64,000 nt of DNA from Halobaculum litoreum (GTDB lineage Archaea; Halobacteriota; Halobacteria; Halobacteriales; Haloferacaceae), in assembly GCF_030127125.1 (NCBI RefSeq), contig NZ_CP126156.1, positions 1,116,001 through 1,180,000 on the forward strand, given 5' to 3'. This document shows positions 44,896 through 53,333 of the stretch, piece by piece. Positions within the stretch are counted from its first letter, which is position 1. Each line of letters opens with the position of its first letter. The position numbers were made by a program, and so were the translations under genes. The notes below the pieces were generated by a model that was not told the origin of the DNA, ran no database searches, and saw nothing but the letters and a program-made list of their open reading frames with translations.

Positions 44896-46071
44896 TCACT
44901 CCGGGAGCCACGACGCACGCTGTGCCGCGAGGAGGCCGACGAGGAGGACGACCAACCCGGCCGCGGCGGTCCCGAACACGACGTCGTAGGCGAACCCGGC
45001 GCCCCGGAGCGCGCCGACGACCGAGGACCCGGCGGCCTGCACGATCATCATCGACGCCGAGTAGACGGCGTACGCCGAGCCGCGGGTCGCGTCCGGGAGC
45101 GTGTCGAGCAGGTACGTGTCCATCGCGGGGAACAGCGAGTGGATCACGTAGCCCGTCAGCGCCGACACGGCGAGCAGGGGGACCAGCCCGGTGGTCGTGA
45201 CGAGCGCGAACAGGCACGCGATGAACGCCCCGAGCACCCCCAGCAGGTACGGCACGTGCGGGAGGCGGTCGGCGAGGCGCCCGGAGACGAGGAACGCGGG
45301 GACGCCGGCCGCGAACACCACGGTGAGGGCGTTGCGGGCGACGGCCGGCGCCAGCCCCTTGTCGAGCATGTACAGCTCGTAGAAGTTGAACACGCCCTGC
45401 CAGACGAAGCCGGCGACACCGAGGATCAGAACGCCCGTGAGCACGGTGCGCCACTCGGTCCGGGCGGCGCCGAGCAGGTCGCGGTCGTCGGCGCCGGCCT
45501 CCGGGAGGTCCGCGCCCCGGGCGGTGACGAACAGCACCGCCGTGACGATGGCGGCGGCCACCGCGATGATCGCGAACACCGCCCGCCACCCCTCGACGGC
45601 CGCGATGCCGAGCCCCAGCGCGACGGTGACGAACGGGGCGGCCGCGACGGCGGCCAGCTGGCTCGCGGTGCCGTGGATCCCCATGACGCGGCCGACCGTC
45701 TCGGGGAACAGCTCCGAGACGAGGGGGTTGCCGGCGATGAAGTAGACGCCGGAGGCGAGCCCCATCCCCACGGCGGCGACCATCAGCACGTCGATGCCGG
45801 GCGCGAGGCTCGCGAACGTCGACGCCAGCGTGAGGACGGCCCCCGCGGCGAGGACGACGTAGTGGCGGGGCACCCGCGTGAGGAGCCAGCCGACCGGGAG
45901 CCGGGGCGCCGCGCTCCCGACCCACACGAGCGTGACGAGCAGGCCCGCGGTCGCCTCGCCGATGCCGAAGGTGTCGATGAACTCCGACAGCAGCGGCGCG
46001 AACACGACCCGCGCCATGTTGACGAGGAAGACGCTCGCACACAGTGTTCCGAACAGCCGGCGCCTGGACAC
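44896..46071 (-). CDS. Major facilitator superfamily (MFS) transporter
   Basis: 391 aa from a GTG, twelve predicted membrane helices. 'FLVNMARVVFAPLLSEFIDT' starts helix 1; 'GSAAPRLPVGWLLTRVPRHY' is the loop 2-3 motif A region of the family; 'VWQGVFNFYELYMLDKGLAP' opens the second half. Substrate unknown. It runs divergent from the zinc micro-protein gene, with 107 bp between starts. Confidence 0.87.
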   Translation of the reverse strand: MSRRRLFGTLCASVFLVNMARVVFAPLLSEFIDTFGIGEATAGLLVTLVWVGSAAPRLPVGWLLTRVPRHYVVLAAGAVLTLASTFASLAPGIDVLMVAAVGMGLASGVYFIAGNPLVSELFPETVGRVMGIHGTASQLAAVAAAPFVTVALGLGIAAVEGWRAVFAIIAVAAAIVTAVLFVTARGADLPEAGADDRDLLGAARTEWRTVLTGVLILGVAGFVWQGVFNFYELYMLDKGLAPAVARNALTVVFAAGVPAFLVSGRLADRLPHVPYLLGVLGAFIACLFALVTTTGLVPLLAVSALTGYVIHSLFPAMDTYLLDTLPDATRGSAYAVYSASMMIVQAAGSSVVGALRGAGFAYDVVFGTAAAGLVVLLVGLLAAQRASWLPE

Positions 46072-46147
46072 GGTGTCCGGTTCGAGCGACCGGGGTCAAG
46101 CCTTCCGACTCGCCGGCGCCGTGTGCGTCGGTCGCAGGCAACGCCGT

Positions 46148-46154
46148 GTTTTTG
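46148..46154 (+). promoter_or_regulatory. TATA-like box of the zinc micro-protein gene
   Basis: GTTTTTG, centred 28 nt before the GTG at 46179, consistent with a leaderless transcript. Confidence 0.4.
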
Positions 46155-46178
46155 TGCCCCACGCGACAACGCCGAGGC

Positions 46179-46349
46179 GTGAAGTCGACACGGAAGGGAC
46201 TCCGGGAGGGCGAGTTGGAGAAGGACAACTACGAACGGCTGCTGTGTGCGGACTGCGGCAAGTCGCTGGCGAAGGAGAACCCGCCGGACGAGGTGTACTC
46301 GCTCAGACGGTGTCCCGACTGCGGCCGCGAGTGGAAAGAACTGCGCTGA
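46179..46349 (+). CDS. Small zinc-ribbon micro-protein (56 aa)
   Basis: 56 aa from a GTG. 'KSTRKGLREGELEKDNYERL' is followed by two Cys pairs, 'LLCADCGKSLAK' and 'RRCPDCGREWKELR', a four-Cys zinc finger. Haloferax volcanii encodes closely similar zinc-finger micro-proteins (HVO_0758 is the one I recall, from memory) linked to growth and stress phenotypes. The short length is real for this class. Binding partner unknown. Confidence 0.82.
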   Translation: MKSTRKGLREGELEKDNYERLLCADCGKSLAKENPPDEVYSLRRCPDCGREWKELR

Positions 46350-46450
46350 GTACCCGACCCGACCCCCGCACCCCTCCCAGCCCTTCCCCCCCGCCCGCAC
46401 GGTCGCCCTCCCCGGTTCCGCCGGGCGGGCGCGTCGGCGCTCGTTTCTCG

Positions 46451-46458
46451 TATTTAAC
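46451..46458 (+). promoter_or_regulatory. TATA box of the ABC transporter operon
   Basis: TATTTAAC is one of the most AT-rich and consensus-like boxes in the window. It lies 72-79 nt before the ATG at 46530, so a leader of about 45 nt is expected. Confidence 0.5.
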
Positions 46459-46529
46459 TGTTGGTGTCGCTGTCTCCGTCAGCGACCGTCGGCCGCCGCT
46501 ACGACCCCCCCGGGCGGAAGGGACGGTCG

Positions 46530-47522
46530 ATGTCAGCCATCACCATCGACTCGCTCCGCAAGGAGTACGGCGACACATTCGCCGTCGACGGACTGTCGCT
46601 GTCGGTCGCGCCGGGCGAGGTGTTCGGCTTCCTCGGCCCGAACGGCGCCGGGAAGTCGACGACGATCGACGCGCTGCTCGGCTACGTCCGGCCCACCGCC
46701 GGGACGATCACGGTTCTCGGGCGGGACGCGGCGACCGAGTCGCGCGCGGTTCGGGAGGCCGTCGGCGTCCTCCCCGACGGGTACGCGCTGTACGACCGGC
46801 TGACGGCCCGCGAACACGTGGCGATGGCGGCGTCGTTCCGAGGAGGGGACGACGACCCCGAGGCGGTCCTCTCGCGGGTCGGCCTCGCCGACGCCGCCGA
46901 CCGGCGTGCGGGCGGCTTCTCGAAGGGGATGGCCCAACGGCTCGCGCTCGGGATGGCGCTCGTGGGCGACCCCGACGTGCTGGTGTTCGACGAGCCCTCC
47001 TCGGGGCTCGACCCGACCGGGATCGCGGCCCTCCGGCGGATCGTCGCCGCGGAGGCCGACCGGGGGACGACCGTGTTCTTCTCCAGCCACGACCTCGCGC
47101 AGGTGGAGGCCACCTGCGACCGGGTCGCCATCGTGGACGACGGCCGACTCGTCGCCCTCGACACCGTCGCGGGGCTCCGCGAGCGGTACGGCGCGCTCGC
47201 CACGTTGTCGGTCGCGGCCGACCCGCTCCCCGACCTCGCTCCGCTCCGGGCGCTGGAGGGCGTCGCGAGCGTCGCCGTCGACGGCGACCGGGTCGTGTGT
47301 CGCTGCACGAGCGCCGACGCGAAGGTCCGCGCGCTCCGCGCCGTCTTCGACGGGGACTGCCGTGTCCGCGACGTCGACGTCGAGCCGGCGTCGCTGGAGG
47401 ACCTGTTCGCCGCGTCGGTCGGCGAGTCCGGGCGCACCGACGAAGCCGACGATCCCGCGCCCGCAGCGGCGCCCGCCGGGGCCGGACCCTACGCGACGAC
47501 CGCGACGGGGGAGGGCGAATGA
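46530..47522 (+). CDS. ABC transporter ATP-binding protein
   Basis: 330 aa. Walker A 'GFLGPNGAGKSTTIDALLGY' (about residue 40), the signature-type motif 'AGGFSKGMAQRLALGMALVG' (FSKGM where many have LSGGQ), Walker B 'DVLVFDEPSSGLDPTGIAAL' and the switch His in 'TVFFSSHDLAQVEATCDRVA' are all present. The C-terminal 100 residues form an extra domain with an Ala/Pro-rich end. Its stop overlaps the permease start by ATGA. It belongs to the ABC-2 exporter group; substrate unknown. Confidence 0.93.
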   Translation: MSAITIDSLRKEYGDTFAVDGLSLSVAPGEVFGFLGPNGAGKSTTIDALLGYVRPTAGTITVLGRDAATESRAVREAVGVLPDGYALYDRLTAREHVAMAASFRGGDDDPEAVLSRVGLADAADRRAGGFSKGMAQRLALGMALVGDPDVLVFDEPSSGLDPTGIAALRRIVAAEADRGTTVFFSSHDLAQVEATCDRVAIVDDGRLVALDTVAGLRERYGALATLSVAADPLPDLAPLRALEGVASVAVDGDRVVCRCTSADAKVRALRAVFDGDCRVRDVDVEPASLEDLFAASVGESGRTDEADDPAPAAAPAGAGPYATTATGEGE

Positions 47523-48388
47523 GCGTCCGCGGCGTCGCCCGCGTCGACCTCCGGACCGCCGTCCGGTCGCGGATGGTGTGGTGGCTCACGGGCGTCCTCA
47601 CCGTCCTGTCCGTACTCGGGACCTCGCTGGTCGCGCTGCTGGGCGTCGAAGGCGCGACGGCGGTCGACGCCGTCGGAACGCTGTCGCTCCCGGCGGTGTT
47701 GCTCGTCCCGCTGGCGTCGATCGTGGTCGGCTACGTGGCCGTGGTGGGCGAACGTCGCTCGGGCAGCCTCAAGCTGCTCCTCGGCTTCCCGGTGTCGCGA
47801 GCGGCCGTGGTCGCGGGGAAGCTGGCGGCGCGGACGGCGACCGTCGCGCTGGCCGTCCTCGTCGCGTTCGCGGCGTCGGGCGTCGTCGCCGGCCTCCTGT
47901 ACGGCGGCGTCCCGGCGGGACGCTACGCGGCGTTCGCGCTCGCGACCGTCGGCCTCGGGGTCGCGTTCGCGGGCCTCGCGGTCGGCGTCTCCGCGGGCGT
48001 CGCCACCCGGGGCCGCGCGCTCGCGTTCGCGGTGGGCTCGTACCTGCTGTTGGTGCTGTTCTGGCAGCCCGTCGTCGCGGGCGTCCACTACGCCGCGACC
48101 GGAACCCTCCCGGGAGCGGTGGTGCCCGCGTGGTACCTGCTGCTCGAACGGCTCTCCCCGGTCGGCGCGTACCAGACGTTGATGCGGGCGGCGCTCGACA
48201 CCGGCGCGACCGCCTCGGTGTTCGCGGTCCGCCCGCCCGCGGCGAGCGCGGCGCCGCTGTCGACTCAACTCGGCGGCGACCCCGTCCCGTGGTACCTGTC
48301 GGACGCGGCGGCCGCGCTCGTCCTGTGCGCTTGGGCCGCGCTCCCCGTCGTCGTCGGCTACCTCCGCTTCCGGGGGCGGGACCTCTGA
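47519..48388 (+). CDS. ABC-2 type transporter permease
   Basis: 289 aa, six predicted membrane segments. 'VARVDLRTAVRSRMVWWLTG' is the N-terminal amphipathic and first membrane part; 'VAVVGERRSGSLKLLLGFPV' with 'SRAAVVAGKLAART' is the conserved ERRSGSLKLLL-type loop of ABC-2/NosY-like permeases. Coupled to the ATPase gene by ATGA. A periplasmic loop precedes the last helix. Confidence 0.88.
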   Translation: MSVRGVARVDLRTAVRSRMVWWLTGVLTVLSVLGTSLVALLGVEGATAVDAVGTLSLPAVLLVPLASIVVGYVAVVGERRSGSLKLLLGFPVSRAAVVAGKLAARTATVALAVLVAFAASGVVAGLLYGGVPAGRYAAFALATVGLGVAFAGLAVGVSAGVATRGRALAFAVGSYLLLVLFWQPVVAGVHYAATGTLPGAVVPAWYLLLERLSPVGAYQTLMRAALDTGATASVFAVRPPAASAAPLSTQLGGDPVPWYLSDAAAALVLCAWAALPVVVGYLRFRGRDL

Positions 48389-48453
48389 CCGGGGGGAACC
48401 GGTGTCGCACGAAGCCGGCGGACTGATGGCCCACGACCGAGAGACCCCGACAG

Positions 48454-48846
48454 ATGCGCGAGGAGGGTGACACCGGCGAGGTCGCGGACGACGCGACCGA
48501 CGAGTTGGCGTCGGTCGCGGCCGTCCTCGACGACCCCCACGCCAGGGCGATCCTCGCCCACACCGCCCGCGAGCCGCTGTCGGCCGACGAGCTCGTCGAC
48601 CGGATCGACGGCTCGCGCTCGACGGTGTACCGACGCGCCCAGCGGCTGGTGGCGTTGGACCTCGTGGCCGAGAGTCGCGAGATCGACCCCGACGGCCACC
48701 ACTTCAGCACGTACCGCGCCCGCCTCGACCGCGTCACCGTCGACCTCGACGCCGACGGCTTCACCGTCAGCGTCGACCGCCATCCCGTGGAGGACGACGC
48801 GGTCGACCGACTGAACCGGCTGTTCGAACGACTCAACGGACCATGA
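48454..48846 (+). CDS. ArsR-like winged-helix regulator paired with a membrane protein
   Basis: 130 aa. 'ASVAAVLDDPHARAILAHTA' with 'REPLSADELVDRIDGSRSTV' and 'YRRAQRLVALDLVAESREID' is a winged-helix DNA-binding domain. The C-terminal 'YRARLDRVTVDLDADGFTVS' and 'LNRLFERL' form the usual tail of this haloarchaeal HTH group. Its stop overlaps the start of the next gene by ATGA, a pairing common in haloarchaea. It follows the ABC genes after 65 bp and may control them. Confidence 0.82.
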   Translation: MREEGDTGEVADDATDELASVAAVLDDPHARAILAHTAREPLSADELVDRIDGSRSTVYRRAQRLVALDLVAESREIDPDGHHFSTYRARLDRVTVDLDADGFTVSVDRHPVEDDAVDRLNRLFERLNGP

Positions 48847-49583
48847 TCACCGTCGCACCCCCACAGGCCGCCGCCGCGGCCGCCGTTCCGCTCGCCCCGC
48901 CCGCACAGGCCGACGCCGCCGCCACGGTGCCGGAGCCGTTCGTCGGCGTGTTCGTCGCGGCGGTCGCCCTCTCGGTGCTGCTGGGCGTCGCGACCGCGAC
49001 GCTCGCCGTCGTCCGCTACCGGCGTCGGGGCGACCCGTCGCTGCGGGCGTTCGTCGTCGGACTCGTCCTCGTCGCCGTCGCGCCCCTCCCGTTCCGGGTG
49101 TTCGTCGTCGGGACGGTCCCCGCGGTCGCGCGCGACGCCGCCCCGCCGGTGTTGCAGACGGCGGGGTTGCTCGCGCTCCTCGTCGCCATGTACGGCGACC
49201 CGAGGACGGAGGGCCACCGCTGGCGGGAGGCGGTCGCCGCCCGGGACGCCGTCGTCGTCGCGCTCGCGCTGGCGGCGGCGGTCGCCACGGTCGCCCTCGC
49301 CGCCCGCTACGAGTCGAGCGTGGCGGTGCTCTCGGCCGCCGGCGTCGTGGTCGCGCTGTCGGCGACGGTCGCCGGACAGGCCGCGCGGGCCGCCTATCGC
49401 TACCGCTCCCGGTCGATGGCGACGCTGTCGGCGGGCATTCTCCTGCTCGCGACGCTGCCGGTGCCGGTGGGGGCGCTGCTCCGTACCGCCGGGTCGGTCG
49501 ACGGCGCGCTCGCCGTCGGCGTCGTCACCGGCGCCATCCTGCTCGGCGAGGCGGCGATGTTCGCGACGCTCGCGTTCAGGTGA
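48843..49583 (+). CDS. Membrane protein (about six to seven TM) paired with HTH regulator
   Basis: 246 aa. Hydrophobic helices include 'FVGVFVAAVALSVLLGVATA', 'AFVVGLVLVAVAPLPFRVFV', 'VLQTAGLLALLVAMYG', 'AVVVALALAAAVATVALAA', 'AVLSAAGVVVALSATVAGQA', 'SMATLSAGILLLATLPVPVG' and 'ALAVGVVTGAILLGEAAMFA'. The N-terminus is Ala/Pro-rich and possibly extracytoplasmic. No catalytic motif. Overlap with the HTH gene suggests a membrane sensor/regulator pair (DUF7521-type, from memory). Confidence 0.75.
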   Translation: MITVAPPQAAAAAAVPLAPPAQADAAATVPEPFVGVFVAAVALSVLLGVATATLAVVRYRRRGDPSLRAFVVGLVLVAVAPLPFRVFVVGTVPAVARDAAPPVLQTAGLLALLVAMYGDPRTEGHRWREAVAARDAVVVALALAAAVATVALAARYESSVAVLSAAGVVVALSATVAGQAARAAYRYRSRSMATLSAGILLLATLPVPVGALLRTAGSVDGALAVGVVTGAILLGEAAMFATLAFR

Positions 49584-49589
49584 CTCGCC

Positions 49590-50695
49590 CTACTCGAACA
49601 CCGCGTCGAACGCCGACGCGCCCAGCGGGTCGAACGTCCCCGCGGCGACGTTCTCGCGGACGTGCTCGACCCGGCCGCAGCCGACCAGCGCCGCGGTGAC
49701 CGCCGGCGCCGACCGCGCGAAGTTGAGCGCCCGCTGGGCGGGGGTGTCGCCGGCGAGTTCCGCGGCGACTTCGGCCGGGATCGCGCCCTCGACGGCGAGG
49801 TCGCCCTGTCCGATGCTGGCCGAGGCGAACACCGACAGTCCCTCCCGGTGGCAGAACTCCAGCGCGCTCACCGGGCCGTCGGGGGCGTCGGCGTCGTGTG
49901 CGGCCACGGTGAACGCGTCGGCCATCCGGACGTTGAACGGGAGTTGGACCGCCCGGAGGCCGTGGTCGGCGGGGTCGTCCCGGACCGTCTCGGCGGCCGC
50001 CTCGGCGCGGGCGAGCACCGCCGCCAGATCGAGGTGGGCGTCGTGGTCGCGCGGCACGCGGAACGCCTCCCACGTCGCGACGCCGTAGGCGCCGACGCCC
50101 CCGCGGCGCGGCGCCGCTCCAGCGTCTCGAAGGCGGCCTCCAGCCGGTCGTACACGGCCTCGCGGTCGCGGACGGCCAACTGGGTCTCGGGGTTGTGGAC
50201 GTAGTAGCAGTCGAGGCGGTCGACGCCGACCGCCGCCAGCGATCGGTCGAGCATCGCGTCGAGGAAGTCGGGGGCGATGCAGTGGCTGCCGTGCGCGAGG
50301 TCGGCGGCGTCGACGAGGCCGGTGTCGAGGAACGTCTCGCGGACGTACCGCGAGGGGTCGGCGGGGCGCTCGCCGTCGAACGGGAGGAAGCCGGCCTTGC
50401 TGGCGAGGACGACCGATTCGCGGTCGACGCCCGACTCGTCGAGCGCCGCGCCGACGACGCGCTCCGAGCGGCCGCAGCGGTAGTTGCTCGCCGCGTCGAC
50501 GAGGTTGATCCCGTTCGCGAGGGCGGCGGCGAGGGCCGCCCGGTAGCGGTCGTCGACGGCGTCCGTCGGGTCGCCGAGGTAGGTGCCGGCGCCGACGCTG
50601 GAGACGACGCCGGGGCCGAACCGGCGGAAGTAGGTGCGACCGAAGCGGTCGCCGAAGCGGTCGCGGTACCCCCACGTCCCGCTCGAAGTTGCCAT
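49590..50695 (-). CDS. Aldo/keto reductase family protein, frame interrupted
   Basis: About 368 aa. 'SVGAGTYLGDPTDAVDDRYR' and 'ANGINLVDAASNYRCGRSER' with the catalytic Asp-Tyr pattern (DAASNY), 'VVLASKAGFLPFDGE' (Lys), and 'DRLDCYYVHNPETQLA' (His in YVHNPE) are in the first frame. After a shift at the C5 run at 50098-50102 the barrel continues with 'VGAYGVATWEAFRVPRDH', 'VSALEFCHREGLSVFASASI' and 'AQRALNFARSAPAVTAALVG'. One added base joins them as 'AAGGVGAYGVAT'. An NAD(P)H-dependent reductase or dehydrogenase of sugars or aldehydes; substrate unknown. Confidence 0.82.
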
Positions 50696-50761
50696 GACGA
50701 AGCGAGCACGGCGGGCGGGAAAAGGGCTGTCGCTCGGCGGCGGCGCGGGCGGATCCGGCGG

Positions 50762-51928
50762 TCAGCGCTCGCCGTCCATCGCGTCGAACAGGCGGTCGAT
50801 GAGCGCCTCGCGGCCGAGCACCGGCACCTCCTCGCTGCCGTCGGCGGTCACCTGCGGGCCGATCTGGCCGCCGCCCATGCGGGCGTGGCCGCCCGCGGAG
50901 GCGCTCTGCACGTCGCCGACGGCGCCCTCGAGCGCGCGCCCCATGTGGACGCGGTCGTCGCGCGAGCGCCCCGACAGGTGGACGGTCCCCTCCTTCTCGC
51001 CGAGGACGACCACCGCCGTGACGCCCTCCAGCCCGACGAGTTCGTCGGCCGCCTGCGGGATGGCGTCGACGTTCGACACGCGGCCGACGTCGCTGACGGC
51101 GAACGAGCCCCGCACCTCCCGGCCGGCGATGGCGCGCGCCTTCACGTCGAGCGCCTCCGTGCTGACCGCGGGGTCGGCGATGCGCTCCAGTTTGTCCTCG
51201 TCGACGCCGGGCTGGAGGTACGCGGCCGCCGAGAAGTCCGCGGCGGAGGCGCCGCGGGTCAGGCGGTTGGTGTCGGAGATGATCCCGTAGAGGAGCCCGG
51301 TCGCCGTCCGGGTCGACAGGCTCGCGCCGGTGACCTCCGTCTCGTGGGCGTCCGGCGGGATGGGCGTCGCGCCGGTGTCGCGGAAGTACTCCGCGAGGAT
51401 GCTGGCGGCGGCGCCGTAGTCGGTTCGGACGTCGGTGTACGCCTCCCCGCTCCCCTCGCCGGGGTGGTGGTCGACGACCGCGAACGGGAGGACGCCGTCG
51501 GCGCCCGCGAACCCGCGCGCGACGTTGTGGTCGACGAGGACGACGGCCTCGCTCGTGAGGTCGGAGACGTGTTCGATCCGGTCGAGTTCCACGTCGAGGA
51601 CGGTTCGGAACGCGCGGTTCTCCTGTCTGCGCACCTGGCCGGGGTACTGGATGGTCGCCTCCGTGTCGACGCTGTCGGCGAGTTCGGCGATGGCGATGCC
51701 GGCGGCCATCGCGTCGGCGTCGGGGTTCGGGTGGAGGAGCACGCTGACCGTCTCGCGCCCGGCGAGGAGCGCACGGAAGCGCTCGCCGGGCGTGCGGCGG
51801 AGCCGGCGGTACAGCGCGAGCGCGGCGACCAGCGCGAGCGCGCCCCCGGCGACCGCCACGACGAGCCGGGGGTTCGCCGCCACCAGCTCCCAGCTCTGCT
51901 GGAAGGCCCGCGTGCTCACCTGTGCCAT
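50762..51928 (-). CDS. DHH-family phosphoesterase with N-terminal membrane anchor
   Basis: 388 aa from the ATG at 51928 (an upstream in-frame start lies in a promoter). A membrane helix 'LVVAVAGGALALVAALALYR' anchors the protein. The DHH domain has 'VLLHPNPDADAMAAGIAIAE', 'AVVLVDHNVARGFAGADGV' and the hallmark 'FAVVDHHPGEGSG'; the DHHA1 domain has 'SASAGGHARMGGGQIGPQV' (GGH). RecJ-like or cyclic-dinucleotide/nanoRNA phosphodiesterase activity is possible. A TATA-like TTCATATG lies 22-29 nt upstream. Confidence 0.87.
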   Translation of the reverse strand: MAQVSTRAFQQSWELVAANPRLVVAVAGGALALVAALALYRRLRRTPGERFRALLAGRETVSVLLHPNPDADAMAAGIAIAELADSVDTEATIQYPGQVRRQENRAFRTVLDVELDRIEHVSDLTSEAVVLVDHNVARGFAGADGVLPFAVVDHHPGEGSGEAYTDVRTDYGAAASILAEYFRDTGATPIPPDAHETEVTGASLSTRTATGLLYGIISDTNRLTRGASAADFSAAAYLQPGVDEDKLERIADPAVSTEALDVKARAIAGREVRGSFAVSDVGRVSNVDAIPQAADELVGLEGVTAVVVLGEKEGTVHLSGRSRDDRVHMGRALEGAVGDVQSASAGGHARMGGGQIGPQVTADGSEEVPVLGREALIDRLFDAMDGER

Positions 51929-51949
51929 AACGGCGCTATACGGCCCCCA

Positions 51950-51957
51950 CATATGAA
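51950..51957 (-). promoter_or_regulatory. TATA-like box of the DHH phosphoesterase gene
   Basis: TTCATATG on the minus strand, centred 25 nt before the ATG at 51928, supporting this start over the upstream one. Confidence 0.45.
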
Positions 51958-51969
51958 GGTACTACTCCC

Positions 51970-52860
51970 TTACCCGGCGAGAAAGCCCTCGATAGCGTCA
52001 CGGTACCCCTCGCGGTACGTCGGGAACCGGAAGCCGTAGCCCAGTTCCCGGAGGTACGCGTTCGAACAGCGCTTGCTCGTGCGGACCCGGCGCTCGGCGG
52101 GCTCGGAGAGGTCGCCGGCCGCGATGCGCTCCTCCGTCGTGCGTTTCTCGGGGCGGTCGACCCCGCACTCGTCGGCGAGCCAGTCGGCGAACGCCCACTT
52201 GTCCGCCGGCTCGTCGTCGACGACGAGCACGGGCTCGCCGCGCGCGAGGTCCTCGACCAACAGGTGGCGGACCGCTCCCGCCGCGTCGTCCCGGTGGACC
52301 ATGTTCAGGTAGCCCTCGGTGACCGGCCCCTCGATGTACCGTTCGAGCCGGTACCGGTCGGGACCGTACAGGCCGGCGAAGCGCGCCACGGTGCCGTCGA
52401 TGCCGGCGGCGTCCGCGTCCGCGAGGGCTACGCGCTCGGCCTCGGCGAGCACGCGCGTCTTGTCGGTCGTCGGCTCGAGCGGCGTCGATTCGTCGACCCA
52501 GTCCCCGCCGTGGTCGCCGTAGACGCCGGTGCTGGAGGTGTACACCAGCCGGTCGGGCGTCGCGGTACGCTCGGCGTACTCGCGAACGACGTTCGCTAAC
52601 CCGTCGACGTAGACGGCGCGCGCCGCCGCGGCGCCGCGGCCGCCGGAGCTGGCGGCGAACACCACCGCGTCGGTGTCCGGGAGCGCCGCCAGCGAGTCGG
52701 GGTCGGTCGCGTCGGCGGCGACCGCCGTCGCGCCCGTCCCGGCGACGGCGTCGAGCCCCGACTCGGAGCGTCGCACCCCGACGACCTCGTGGTCGCGCTC
52801 CACGAGTTGGCGGGCGAGTTCGAGGCCGACGTAGCCACAGCCGACGACGGTGACGTGCAT
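51970..52860 (-). CDS. NAD-dependent epimerase/dehydratase (extended SDR family)
   Basis: 296 aa. The NAD motif 'VVGCGYVGLELARQLVERDH' (GxGxxG) is at the N-terminus; 'DAVVFAASSGGRGAAAARAV' is the second conserved strand; 'RLVYTSSTGVYGDHGGDWVD' carries the Ser/Tyr of the SDR active site; 'RFAGLYGPDRYRLERYI' is a conserved substrate region. Resembles bacterial YeeZ-type proteins. Substrate unknown. Confidence 0.85.
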   Translation of the reverse strand: MHVTVVGCGYVGLELARQLVERDHEVVGVRRSESGLDAVAGTGATAVAADATDPDSLAALPDTDAVVFAASSGGRGAAAARAVYVDGLANVVREYAERTATPDRLVYTSSTGVYGDHGGDWVDESTPLEPTTDKTRVLAEAERVALADADAAGIDGTVARFAGLYGPDRYRLERYIEGPVTEGYLNMVHRDDAAGAVRHLLVEDLARGEPVLVVDDEPADKWAFADWLADECGVDRPEKRTTEERIAAGDLSEPAERRVRTSKRCSNAYLRELGYGFRFPTYREGYRDAIEGFLAG

Positions 52861-52863
52861 GGG

Positions 52864-53298
52864 TCAGGGGCTCCGGTCGACGATCAGCGCCTGCATCTCC
52901 GCGAGCTCGCCGAGCGTGAGCCGGGTGCGGCCCTCCAGCGCCTGCTGGACCTCCTGCCCGGTGAGGTCGGCGTCGATCTCGGCGGCGATCGTGTCGACGT
53001 CGAGGATCGCCGTCATCATCCCCATCATCAGGTGGTCGCGGACCTCGTAGTCGATGTCGTGGGCGGGGACCCCCGCCGAGCGTTCGAGGACCGCCGCCGC
53101 GTCCTCCAACCGGACGGCCGCGACCGCGTCGGGGTCGCCGCTCGCCATCGCCGCGACGGTCGCCTCGTCGACGCCGGTGTCGTCGGCGACGGCGGCCGCG
53201 TCGGCGCCCTCGAGGGCCGCCGACAGTTCCCGCGCGTACGCGGACAACAGGTCGCCTGCGGTCGCCCCGGCCGTGTCGTCGAGGGCGTCGTAGAGCAT
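52864..53298 (-). CDS. Haloarchaeal DUF5791-like protein
   Basis: 144 aa, mostly helical. 'GATAGDLLSAYARELSAALE', 'ADDTGVDEATVAAMASGDPD', 'VRLEDAAAVLERSAGVPAHD' and 'VRDHLMMGMMTAILDVDTIA' suggest a helix-turn-helix-like fold. The name is from memory of similar haloarchaeal proteins; function unknown. It has its own T-rich promoter-like GGTTTTGCC about 27 nt upstream. It lies 35 bp after the end of the pilus-like operon and 3 bp before the epimerase gene. Confidence 0.6.
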   Translation of the reverse strand: MLYDALDDTAGATAGDLLSAYARELSAALEGADAAAVADDTGVDEATVAAMASGDPDAVAAVRLEDAAAVLERSAGVPAHDIDYEVRDHLMMGMMTAILDVDTIAAEIDADLTGQEVQQALEGRTRLTLGELAEMQALIVDRSP

Positions 53299-53333
53299 AC
53301 CGACCTCTGGTCCCCGCGCCGGCAAAACCGTTG

